Shown one piece after another: positions 12,001 to 23,262 of a stretch of DNA of 64,000 bases. Each line of letters opens with the position of its first letter. Positions within the stretch are counted from its first letter, which is position 1. Where the stretch lies: assembly GCF_932276165.1 (NCBI RefSeq), contig NC_063982.1:4915501-4979500 (forward strand). The letters are read 5' to 3'. Made by a program: the position numbers and the translations under genes. The notes beneath the pieces are model-generated. The model saw only the letters and a program-made list of their open reading frames with translations, ran no database searches and had not been told where the DNA came from. This stretch comes from Plutella xylostella (taxonomy: Eukaryota > Arthropoda > Insecta > Lepidoptera > Plutellidae).

Positions 12001-14688
12001 AGTTCATATGAAAGGTATTATTAATACCTAGAAACGGTTTTCAGCAATTTCAGATTAAATGACTTTTGGTGAATATTCAAGGGGAAGATCAGAAAATAAA
12101 AGTTAGCAGCCCAAGATTACCATTTTGTATGGGGGCACCAAGATGCCATAGACCTGCCAGCATCTCACCTAGTTTATTATGTGTGTTGACTCATTATAAA
12201 ACACTGACAGAAGTTTCATCAACATTGAAACGGTATAGCAGGTGTCCAGGAGCCACTTTCTGACAGATTTTGGGTAAAAATTGTCAATATTTCACGAATA
12301 TTCAAGGTTTGCAGGTGGAACCTTAAGGAATTCAGCTGCAAGTGATAGTTCATATGAAAGGTATTATTAATACCTAGAAACGGTTTTCAGCAATTTCAGA
12401 TTAAATGACTTTTGGTGAATATTCAAGGGGAAGATCAGAAAATAAAAGTTAGCAGCCCAAGATTACCATTTTGTATGGGGGCACCAAGATGACATAGACC
12501 TGCCAGCATCTCACCTGGTTTATTATGTGTGTTGACTCATTATAAAACACTGACAGAAGTTTCATCAACATTGAAACGGTATAGCAGGTGTCCAGGAGCC
12601 ACTTTCTGACAGATTTTGGGTAAAAATTGTCAATATTTCACGAATATTCAAGTTTGCAGGTGGAACCTGAAGGAATTCAGCTGCAAATGATAGTTCATAT
12701 GAAAGGTATTATTAATACCTAGAACCGGTTTTCAGCAATTTCAGATTAAATGACTTTTGGTGAATATTCAAGGGGAAGATCAGAAAATAAAAGTTAGCAG
12801 CCCAAGATTACCATTTTGTATGGGGGCACCAAGATGCCATAGACCTGCCAGCATCTCACCTAGTTTATTATGTGTGTTGACTCATTATAAAACACTGACA
12901 GAAGTTTCATCAACATTGAAACGGTATAGCAGGTGTCCAGGAGCCACTTTCTGACAGATTTTGGGTAAAAATTGTCAATATTTAACGAATATTCAAGTTT
13001 GCAGGTGGAACCTGAAGGAATTCAGCTGCAAATGATAGTTCATATGAAAGGTATTATTAATACCTAGAAACGGTTTTCAGCAATTTCAGATTAAATGACT
13101 TTTGGTGAATATTCAAGGGGAAGGTCAGAAAATAAAAGTTAGCAGCCCAAGATTACCATTTTGTATGGGGGCACCAAGATGCCATAGACCTGCCAGCATC
13201 TCACCTGGTTTATTATGTGTGTTGACTCATTATAAAACACTGACAGAAGTTTCATCAACATTGAAACGGTATAGCAGGTGTCCAAGAGCCCTTTTCTGAC
13301 AGATTTTGGGTAAAAATTGTCAATATTTCACGAATATTCAAGTTTGCAGGTTGAACCTGAAGGAATTCAGCTACAAATGATAGTTCATATAAAAGGTATT
13401 ATTAATACCTAGAAACAGTTTTCACCAATTTTAGATTAAATGACTTTTGGTGAATATTCAAGGGGAAGATTAGAAAATAAAAGTTAGCAGCCCAAGATTA
13501 ATTAATTACCATTTTGTATGGGGGCACCAAGATGACATAGACCTGCCAGCATCTCACCTGGTTTATTATGTGTGTTGACTCATTATAAAACACTGACAGA
13601 AGTTTCATCAACATTGAAACGGTATAGCAGGTGTCCAGGAGCCACTTTCTGACAGATTTTGGGTAAAAATTGTCAATATTTCACGAATATTCAAGTTTGC
13701 AGGTGGAACCTGAAGGAATTCAGCTGCAAGTGATAGTTCATATGAAAGGTATTATTAATACCTAGAAACGGTTTTCAGCAATTTCAGATTAAATGTCTTT
13801 TGGTGAATATTCAAGGGGAAGATCAGAAAATAAAAGTTAGCAGCCCAAGATTACCATTTTGTATGGGGGCACCAAGATGCCATAGACCTGCCAGCATCTC
13901 ACCTAGTTTATTATGTGTGTTGACTCATTATAAAACACTGACAGAAGTTTCATCAACATTGAAACGGTATAGCAGGTGTCCAGGAGCCACTTTCTGACAG
14001 ATTTTGGGTAAAAATTGTCAATATTTCACGAATATTCAAGTTTGCAGGTGGAACCTGAAGGAATTCAGCTGCAAGTGATAGTTCATATGAAAGGTATTAT
14101 TAATACCTAGAAACGGTTTTCAGCAATTTCAGATTAAATGTCTTTTGGTGAATATTCAAGGGGAAGATCAGAAAACAAAAGTTAGCAGCCCAAGATTACC
14201 ATTTTGTATGGGGGCACCAAGATGCCATAGACCTGCCAGCATCTCACCTGGTTTATTATGTGTGTTGACTCATTATAAAACACTGACAGAAGTTTCATCA
14301 ACATTGAAACGGTATAGCAGGTGTCCAGGAGCCACTTTCTGACAGATTTTGGGTAAAAATTGTCAATATTTCACGAATATTCAAGTTTGCAGGTGGAACC
14401 TGAAGGAATTCAGCTGCAAATGATAGTTCATATGAAAGGTATTATTAATACCTAGAACCGGTTTTCAGCAATTTCAGATTAAATGACTTTTGGTGAATAT
14501 TCAAGGGGAAGATCAGAAAATAAAAGTTAGCAGCCCATGATTGACATTTTGTATGGGGGCACCAAGATGCCATAGACCTGCCAGCATCACACCTGGTTTA
14601 TTATGTGTGTTGACTCATTATAAAACCCTGACAGAAGTTTCATCAACATTGAAACGGTACAGCTGGTGTCCAAGAGCCACTTTCTGAC
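9012..14688 (+). repeat. Left satellite arm: 17 units of about 345 bp
   Basis: The marker TGTATGGGGGCACC starts at 9021, 9366, 9711, 10056, 10401, 10746, 11091, 11436, 11781 (one mismatch just before it), 12126, 12472, 12817, 13162, 13515, 13860, 14205 and 14550, a period of exactly 345 bp except 346 and 353. The 353-bp step comes from an ATTAATT-type insertion near 13497. Units are very similar to one another, and private variants allow them to be ordered. Each holds AAGTTAGCAGCC, two GAATATTC dyads, and a 65-codon open stretch that begins only at TTG and is not convincing as a gene. The last unit is cut off at about 14688. Confidence 0.95.
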
Positions 14689-15175
14689 ATTAGTTATCAT
14701 CAGTTTTTTTGTACTTACGACAAAAAAACTGTACTTATAGAAAAGGACAATACTCTTATCAGTATCACAAAAGGTCATCTTTTCAGCCTTACTTACTTAC
14801 TTTCTCTTTCCGCCATACAATACGCATGACGCATGACGCAGGTGTGAGCCTTTGATGGCATGCCGACTAGTGTTATTTTATAGATGGGAACCCATTTACC
14901 TACCTGCCTAAAACAAAGAGTTCATCACACCACAACAATAGAATGTCCTATCTTATTACCTGTTGCGAACCTAAAGAATTGATTATGGTTATTTTTTAGT
15001 GCGTAAGTATACAGAATATTTTTTTACCTTAGATAATAAGCCGACTAGCAAAAGTTTTTATTGACATGATGTTCACCTGGCAAAATAATGCTATTGTCTC
15101 TCATATTATGTTATTGCGATTCAATGTATCTTGAGTATAATTTTTGTTATCTTACCAGTGCATGAAAAGTAATTT
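14689..15175. other. Central spacer of the foldback element
   Basis: About 487 bp of unique sequence between the arms. It includes a short hairpin (14702-14742, AGTTTTTTTGTAC / GTACAGTTTTTTTG type) and a doubled GCATGAC at about 14824-14837. There is no open frame beyond 63 codons and no transposase motif. If the element were transcribed through, this would be the loop of a roughly 6-kb stem. Confidence 0.7.
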
Positions 15176-18100
15176 ATTCTGGAATTGCTGAAAACCGTTT
15201 CTAGGTATTAATAATACCTTTCATAAGAACTATCATTTGCAGCTGATTTCCTTCAGGTTCCACCTTCAAACCTGAATATTCGTGAAATATTGACAATTTT
15301 TACCCAAAATCTGTCAGAAAGTGGCTCCTGGACACCTGCTATACCGTTTCAATGTTGATGAAACTTCTGTCAGTGTTTAATAATGAGTCAACACACATAA
15401 TAAACCAGGTGAGATGCTGGCAGGTCTATGTCATCTTGGTGCCCCCATACAAAATGGTAATTAATTAATCTTGGGCTGCTAACTTTTATTTTCTAATCTT
15501 CCCCTTGAATATTCACCAAAAGTCATTTAATCTGAAATTGCTGAAAACAGTTTCTAGGTATTAATAATACCTTTCATATGAACTATCACTTGCAGCTGAA
15601 TTCCTTCAGGTTCCACCTGCAAACTTGAATATTCGTGAAATATTGACAATTTTTACCCAAAATCTGTCAGAAAGTGGCTCCTGGACACCTGCTATACCGT
15701 TTCAATGTTGATGAAACTTCTGTCAGTGTTTTATAATGAGTCAACACACATAATAAACCAGGTGAGATGCTGGCAGGTCTATGGCATCTTGGTGCCCCCA
15801 TACAAAATGGTAATCTTGGGCTGCTAACTTTTGTTTTCTGATCTTCCCCTTGAATATTCACCAAAAGTCATTTAATCTGAAATTGCTGAAAACCGTTTCT
15901 AGGTATTAATAATACCTTTCATATTAACTTTCATTTGCAGCTGATTTCCTTCAGGTTCCACCTGCAAACTTGAATATTCGTGAAATATTGACAATTTTTA
16001 CCCAAAATCTGTCAGAAAGTGGCTCCTGGACACCTGCTATACCGTTTCAATGTTGATGAAACTTCTGTCAGTGTTTAATAATGAGTCAACACACATAATA
16101 AACCAGGTGAGATGCTGGCAGGTCTATGGCGTCTTGGTGCCCCCATACAAAATGGTAATCTTGGGCTGCTAACTTTTATTTTCTGACTTTCCCCTTGAAT
16201 ATTCACCAAAAGTCATTTAATCTGAAATTGCTGAAAACTATTTCTAGGTATTAATAATACCTTTTATATGAACTATCATTTGCAGCTGAATTCCTTCAGG
16301 TTCAACCTGCAAACTTGAATATTCGTGAAATATTGACAATTTATACCCAAAATCTGTCAGAAAGTGGCTCCTGGACACCTGCTATACCGTTTCAATGTTG
16401 ATGAAGCTTCTGTCAGTGTTTTGTAATGAGTCAACACACATAATAAACCAGGTGAGATGCTGGCAGGTCTATGGCATCTTGGTGCCCCCATACAAAATGG
16501 TAATCTTGGGCTGCTAACTTTTATTTTCTGACCTTCCCCTTGAATATTCACCAAAAGTCATTTAATCTGAAATTGCTGAAAATCGTTTCTAGGTATTAAT
16601 AATACCTTTCATATGAACTATCATTTGCAGCTGAATTCCTTCAGGTTCCACCTGCAAACTTGAATATTCGTGAAATATTGACAATTTTTACCCAAAATCT
16701 GTCAGAAAGTGGCTCCTGGACACCTGCTATACCGTTTCAATGTTGATGAAACTTCTATCAGGGTTTTATAATGAGTCAACACACATAATAAACCAGGTGT
16801 GATGCTGGCAGGTCTATGGCATCTTGGTGCCCCCATACAAAATGTCAATCATGGGCTGCTAACTTTTATTTTCTGATCTTCCCCTTGAATATTCACCAAA
16901 AGTCATTTAATCTGAAATTGCTGAAAACCGTTTCTAGGTATTAATAATACCTTTCATATGAACTATCATTTGCAGCTGAACTCCTTCAGGTTCCACCTGC
17001 AAACTTGAATATTCGTGAAATATTGACAATTTTTACCCAAAATCTGTCAGAAAGTGGCTCCTGGACACCTGCTATACCGTTTCAATGTTGATGAAACTTC
17101 TGTCAGTGTTTTATAATGAGTCAACACACATAATAAACCAGGTGAGATTCTGGCAGGTCTATGGCATCTTGGTGCCCCCATACAAAATGGTAATCATGGG
17201 CTGCTAACTTTTATTTTCTGATCTTCCCCTTGAATATTCACCAAAAGTCATTTAATCTGTAATTACTGAAAACCGTTTCTAGGTATTAATAATACCTTTC
17301 ATATGAACTATCATTTGCAGCTGAATTCCTTCAGGTTCCACCTGCAAACTTGAATATTCGTGAAATATTGTCAATTTTTACCCAAAATCTGTCAGAAAGT
17401 GGCTCCTGGACACCTGCTATACCGTTTCAATGTTGATGAAACTTCTGTCAGTGTTTTATAATGAGTCAACACACATAATAAACCAGGTGAGATGCTGGCA
17501 GGTCTATGGCGTCTTGGTGCCCCCATACAAAATGGTAATCTTGGGCTGCTAACTTTTATTTTCTGATCTTCCCCTTGAATATTCACCAAAAGTCATTTAA
17601 TCTGTAATTACTGAAAACCGTTTCTAGGTATTAATAATACCTTTCATATGAACTATCATTTGCAGCTGAATTCCTTCAGGTTCCACCTGCAAACTTGAAT
17701 ATTCGTGAAATATTGACAATTTTTACCCAAAATCTGTCAGAAAGTGGCTCCTGGACACCTGCTATACCGTTTCAATGTTGATGAAACTTCTGTCAGTGTT
17801 TTATAATGAGTCAACACACATAATAAACCAGGTGAGATGCTGGCAGGTCTATGGCGTCTTGGTGCCCCCATACAAAATGGTAATCTTGGGCTGCTAACTT
17901 TTATTTTCTGATCTTCCCCTTGAATATTCACCAAAAGTCATTTAATCTGTAATTACTGAAAACCGTTTCTAGGTATTAATAATACCTTTCATATGAACTA
18001 TCATTTGCAGCTGAATTCCTTCAGGTTCCACCTGCAAACTTGAATATTCGTGAAATATTGACAATTTTTACCCAAAATCTGTCAGAAAGTGGCTCCTGGA

Positions 18101-21100
18101 CACCTGCTATACCGTTTCAATGTTGATGAAACTTCTGTCAGTGTTTTATAATGAGTCAACACACATAATAAACCAGGTGAGATGCTGGCAGGTCTATGGC
18201 GTCTTGGTGCCCCCACACAAAATGGTAATCTTGGGCTGCTAACTTTTATTTTCTGATCTTCCCCTTGAATATTCACCAAAAGTCATTTAATTTGAAATTG
18301 CTGAAAACCGCTTCTAGGTATTAATAATACCTTTCATATGAACTATCATTTGCAGCTGAATTCCTTCAGGTTCCACCTACAAACTTGAATATTCGTGAAA
18401 TATTGACAATTTTTACCCAAAATCTGTCAGAAAGTGGCTCCTGGACACCTGCTATACCGTTTCAATGTTGATGAAACTTCTGTCAGTGTTTTATAATGAG
18501 TCAACACACATAATAAACTAGGTGAGATGCTGGCAGGTCTATGGCATCTTGGTGCCCCCATACAAAATGGTAATCTTGGGCTGCTAACTTTTATTTTCTG
18601 ATCTTCCCCTTGAATATTCACCAAAAGTCATTTAATCTGTAATTACTGAAAACTGTTTCTAGGTATTAATAATACCTTTCATATGAACTATCATTTGCAG
18701 CTGAATTCCTTCAGGTTCCACCTGCAAACTTGAATATTCGTGAAATATTGACAATTTTTACCCAAAATCTGTCAGAAAGTGGCTCCTGGACACCTGCTAT
18801 ACCGTTTCAATGTTGATGAAACTTCTGTCAGTGTTTTATAATGAGTCAACACACATAATAAACCAGGTGAGATTCTGGCAGGTCTATGGCATCTTGGTGC
18901 CCCCATACAAAATGGTAATCATGGGCTGCTAACTTTTATTTTCTGATCTTCCCCTTGAATATTCACCAAAAGTCATTTAATCTGTAATTACTGAAAACCG
19001 TTTCTAGGTATTAATAATACCTTTCATATGAACTATCATTTGCAGCTGAATTCCTTCAGGTTCCACCTGCAAACTTGAATATTCGTGAAATATTGTCAAT
19101 TTTTACCCAAAATCTGTCAGAAAGTGGCTCCTGGACACCTGCTATACCGTTTCAATGTTGATGAAACTTCTGTCAGTGTTTTATAATGAGTCAACACACA
19201 TAATAAACCAGGTGAGATGCTGGCAGGTCTATGGCGTCTTGGTGCCCCCATACAAAATGGTAATCTTGGGCTGCTAACTTTTATTTTCTGATCTTCCCCT
19301 TGAATATTCACCAAAAGTCATTTAATCTGTAATTACTGAAAACCGTTTCTAGGTATTAATAATACCTTTCATATGAACTATCATTTGCAGCTGAATTCCT
19401 TCAGGTTCCACCTGCAAACTTGAATATTCGTGAAATATTGACAATTTTTACCCAAAATCTGTCAGAAAGTGGCTCCTGGACACCTGCTATACCGTTTCAA
19501 TGTTGATGAAACTTCTGTCAGTGTTTTATAATGAGTCAACACACATAATAAACCAGGTGAGATGCTGGCAGGTCTATGGCGTCTTGGTGCCCCCACACAA
19601 AATGGTAATCTTGGGCTGCTAACTTTTATTTTCTGATCTTCCCCTTGAATATTCACCAAAAGTCATTTAATTTGAAATTGCTGAAAACCGCTTCTAGGTA
19701 TTAATAATACCTTTCATATGAACTATCATTTGCAGCTGAATTCCTTCAGGTTCCACCTACAAACTTGAATATTCGTGAAATATTGACAATTTTTACCCAA
19801 AATCTGTCAGAAAGTGGCTCCTGGACACCTGCTATACCGTTTCAATGTTGATGAAACTTCTGTCAGTGTTTTATAATGAGTCAACACACATAATAAACTA
19901 GGTGAGATGCTGGCAGGTCTATGGCATCTTGGTGCCCCCATACAAAATGGTAATCTTGGGCTGCTAACTTTTATTTTCTGATCTTCCCCTTGAATATTCA
20001 CCAAAAGTCATTTAATCTAAAATTGCTGAAAACCATTTCTAGGTATTAATAATACCTTTCATATGAACTATCATTTGCAGCTGATTTCCTTCAGGTTTCA
20101 ACTGCAAACTTGATTATTCGTGAAATATTGTGATTTTTTACCCATAATCTGTCAGAAAGTGGCTCCTGGACACCTGCTTTACCGTTTCAATGTTGATGAA
20201 ACTTCTGTCAGTGTTTTCTAATGAGTCAACACACATAATAAACCAGGTGAAATTCTGGCAGGTCTATGTCATCTTGGTGCCCCCATACAAAATGGTAATC
20301 TTGGGCTGCTAACTTTTATTTTCTGATCTTCCCCTTGAATATTCACCAAAAGTAATTTAATCTGAAATTGCTGAAAACCGTTTCTAGGTATTAATAATAC
20401 CTTTCATATGAACTATCACTTGCAGCTGAATTCCTTCAGGTTCCACCTGCAAACTTGAATATTCGTGAAATATTGTGATTTTTTACCCAAAATCTGTCAG
20501 AAAGTGGCTCCTGGACACCTGCTATACCGTTTCAATGTTGATGAAACTTCTGTCAGTGTTTTGTAATGAGTCAACACACATAATTAACTAGGTGAGATGC
20601 TGGCAGGTCTATGGCATCTTGGTGCCCCCATACAAAATGGTAATCTTGGGCTGCTAACTTTTATTTTCTGATCTTCCCCTTGAATATTCACCAAAAGTCA
20701 TTTAATCTGAAATTGCTGAAAATCGTTTCTAGGTATTAATAATATCTTTCATATGAACTATCATTTGTAGCTGAATTCCTTCAGGTTCAACCTGCAAACT
20801 TGAATATTCATGAAATATTGACAATTTTTACCCAAAATCTGTCAGAAAGTGGCTCCTGGACACCTGCTATACCGTTTCAATGTTGATGAAACTTCTGTCA
20901 GTGTTTTATAATGAGTCAACACACATAATAAACCAGGTGAGATGCTGGCAGGTCTATGTCATCTTGGTGCCCCCATACAAAATGGTAATCTTGGGCTGCT
21001 AACTTTTATTTTCTGATCTTCCCCTTGAATATTCACCAAAAGTCATTTAATCTGAAATTGCTGAAAACCGTTTCTAGGTATTAATAATACCTTTCATATG

Positions 21101-21340
21101 AACTATCATTTGCAGCTGAATTCCTTCAGGTTCCACCTGAAAACCTGAATATTCGTGAAATATTGACAATTTTTACCCAAAATCTGTCAGAAAGTGGCTC
21201 CTGGACACCTGCTATACCGTTTCAATGTTGATGAAACTTCTGTCAGTGTTTAATAATGAGTCAACACACATAATAAACCAGGTGAGATGCTGGCAGGTCT
21301 ATGGCATCTTGGTGCCCCCATACAAAATATCCATTATCCA
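15176..21340 (-). repeat. Right satellite arm: 18 units of about 345 bp, inverted
   Basis: The complementary marker GCCCCCATAC (GCCCCCACAC in two units) starts at 15441, 15794, 16139, then every 345 bp to 21314. The outermost four or five units match the outermost left units variant for variant; for example the fourth from each end has the same five or more private changes. The order differs nearer the centre: the ATTAATT-insertion unit is 18th from the outside here but 14th on the left. A block A-B-B'-C-D (17174-18554) is repeated as A-B-C-D (18899-19934), a local higher-order duplication. Confidence 0.95.
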
Positions 21341-21564
21341 ACAAGGGCGTCGGTAAGTAAACGTCGTATTTTTTAGTATTTATTTATTTTAGAACATATT
21401 ATAGTGTTTATATGAATACCTAGCATTGTTATTCCAATGTTTTGGGGCTTTTTACGTGTTTTAATTGATAAAGTATGCAATAACTGAAGTGACCATCTTA
21501 ATTTGGTCGGCTATTCAAAGGCTGCTAACTTTAGGCTGCTAACTTCACGCAGGTTTGTATCAAA

Positions 21565-22183
21565 ACTTTACATACAAAATTATATCATAGTAACGGATTA
21601 TGGGGTAGGTGTGAAAGACTTTTATTATTTGTTTTTTTTGGCGTTACGGAACTAATAATAGAGAGATGTAAGCCGACCCTAAAGTTCATAAGAAAATACG
21701 GTCGAGAAATGCCCATTCTCATCACAATACATAATAAAATAAATATCGCTACTCGACAAAAGATGGCGCCACGGTCGTCTTCAAATTATGTGATTTAGAT
21801 GTTTCTACTTGTCACTAGATGGCGGTACTCGTTTTTCCAAACAATTTGGTGCTGAAGTTTGTTAAATCTGGTGAAGGAGTTTATTTAATGAGGATACACC
21901 CTAAACAGCCCCGGGTTCTATTTAACCGGCCGAGGCAGATATTGTTTACCGACAGATATTTTTAGGGCTATTCACGGTAGGTAGAGTAGGTCCTTACTTG
22001 GATTAATTTAATATCTGCATCCTGTGCGTAGGTAGGGATACATGTCTTTCTCAATTCCCGATGCTATTTTAAGTGTCATGATTCATATGACCCCAACTGG
22101 ACTGCAATCATAACAACATCATGGACAGTAATTTTGTAATTCAGTGCATCACTAGACACGGCCAAGAAAGCTAATTATTGAAA
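21565..22183 (+). promoter_or_regulatory. Upstream region of the secreted-protein pseudogene, with an initiator-like site
   Basis: Unique, non-repetitive sequence. TTCAGTGCATC at 22140-22150 fits the arthropod initiator TCAGT and lies 41 bp before the ATG at 22184, giving a plausible short 5' UTR. No TATA box stands out at the right distance. A paired GGCGCCA / GGCGG stretch at 21763-21835 is of unknown meaning. Confidence 0.35.
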
Positions 22184-22676
22184 ATGTTTAAAGAAATTTA
22201 TTACCTGTATTTCTTAGCCTTCATTTTGTCTGAAGCTCGTCAATACAATGTCATTACTGGTTCGTGGAATAATGAAGTGAAAAAGTGTGCAAGCGGCGGC
22301 GGACAATCCATAGAATACCCATTCAAACTGGGCACGTTGGAATCATTGAGTGTGAAATATGAAGATTTGGATTCTAACACAACAGTGGTTGCATCTGGTG
22401 AAATTTACAGCTTCTCGCAAGCTCTAGGTGAGCGGGATGAAAAAGCCATTTACCTTCGGGATTACAAGGATGAAGATACTTTCAAGTCGTATTTAGGGAA
22501 GTTTGACTATACAGCCGTATGTGGGTGGGCGAAGCAAATTTGTTTTACAAAGTTCACACTGAAGTTCACAAGACTGGTGAGGTGGAGTTGTTAAATTATG
22601 TGTATGCAGCGTCGTGGGGCGCGGTCAGCTGTGCCGAGACCAAAGCTTATGTTAGAAAGATTGAGGTGATTAATTA
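22184..22676 (+). pseudogene. Small secreted protein, frameshifted single-exon pseudogene
   Basis: The ATG at 22184 opens a frame with a signal-peptide-like start (MFKEIYYLYFLAFILSEARQ) followed by a hydrophilic extracellular-type domain with Cys residues. The frame stops at 22594, but from about 22545 another frame continues in the same style (YAASWGAVSCAETKAYVRK) to a TAG at 22674-22676. A one-base indel near 22535-22550 joins the two frames. AATAAA follows at about 22816. Intact length would be roughly 164 residues. I do not recognise the family; it could be a short lepidopteran salivary or hemolymph protein. Either a true pseudogene or a base-call error is possible. Confidence 0.55.
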
Positions 22677-22861
22677 GATAATAATCAATGGTTTCACAAG
22701 CACAACTGAGACTGTCAAGCGGAAATTATCATAAATATGTATATGAAGTGAAGCAAATTCAACAACTGGGCTATAGGAAAGTGTACACTCAATTTATTGA
22801 CATGGTAGGTATCGAATAAATACACAAATACTCTGTGTAGTGTTTTATTTCAAAGTATAAG

Positions 22862-23262
22862 GTCCGTAGTCGAGTTGACTTCTGTGATCCTAACTAATCA
22901 CACTGAGGTTAAGCAACAACTGGCACGGTCAGCCATTGGATGGGTGACCAATTTGTTCTTGAAGTGGTTCCTTTCCGGACGCTTCCGTGCTTCTGACGGC
23001 ACGTTAAGCCTTGGGTCCCGGTAACTCCTTCGGCAGCAGTCGTTAAGCCTAGTCAGAGGCCTTCGGGCAGCTTGAAAACATGTGATAGTCGGGTTGCCCA
23101 CTTACCCGACAACTTCAGTGCATTGTACTTACTCATTCAAAAACGGCGATACGGCTCGCGACCTGTCACGTGAGTACAAATGTACAGTGAAAAGCGGGTG
23201 ACTCGCTTGTGATTCACCTCTGTCTACACCTTCGGGGATTACAGTCGTGAGCATATATATAT
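22862..23262 (+). mobile_element. 5S rRNA-derived SINE (SINE3-like)
   Basis: The head at about 22885-22950 resembles 5S rRNA, including GAGGTTAAGCAAC and TTGGATGGGTGACC, the internal control region that recruits TFIIIA and Pol III in 5S genes. The body (GGCACGTTAAGCCTTGGGTC, GTCGGGTTGCCCAC) and the end (GGATTACAGTCGTGAGCATA then TATATA) match a repeat widespread in moths, from memory. It is not a functional 5S gene, because the 3' half of 5S RNA is replaced. Confidence 0.75.

Larger units (their letters stand above)
8792..21554. mobile_element. 12.8-kb foldback-like element built of tandem repeats
   Basis: A giant inverted repeat. The outer 215 bp or so on each side (8797-9012 and 21333-21548) look identical by eye, in opposite orientation. 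They start GTGAAGTTAGCAGCCTAAAG and are followed inward by long arrays of a 345-bp unit (17 on the left, 18 on the right) around a central spacer. The direct repeat TTGTATCAAA lies just outside (8782-8791 and 21555-21564). This architecture, with very long TIRs made of tandem repeats and a 9-10 bp duplication, resembles Drosophila Foldback elements. No transposase is encoded, so it is non-autonomous. The flank TTTG-TAT-CAAA is itself nearly palindromic, so a 3-bp TAT duplication with ends starting CAAA is an alternative. The superfamily is unknown. Confidence 0.7.

Noticed and set aside
10341..20004. Repeated 65-codon open stretch in satellite units on both strands
   Set aside because: It begins at TTG, not ATG, has no recognisable domain, and its sameness follows from near-identity of the DNA units. 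Differences between units show no sign of favouring silent changes.
9012..21340. Regular repeats resembling a CRISPR array
   Set aside because: The whole 345-bp unit is repeated without variable spacers, and the DNA is from an insect nucleus.
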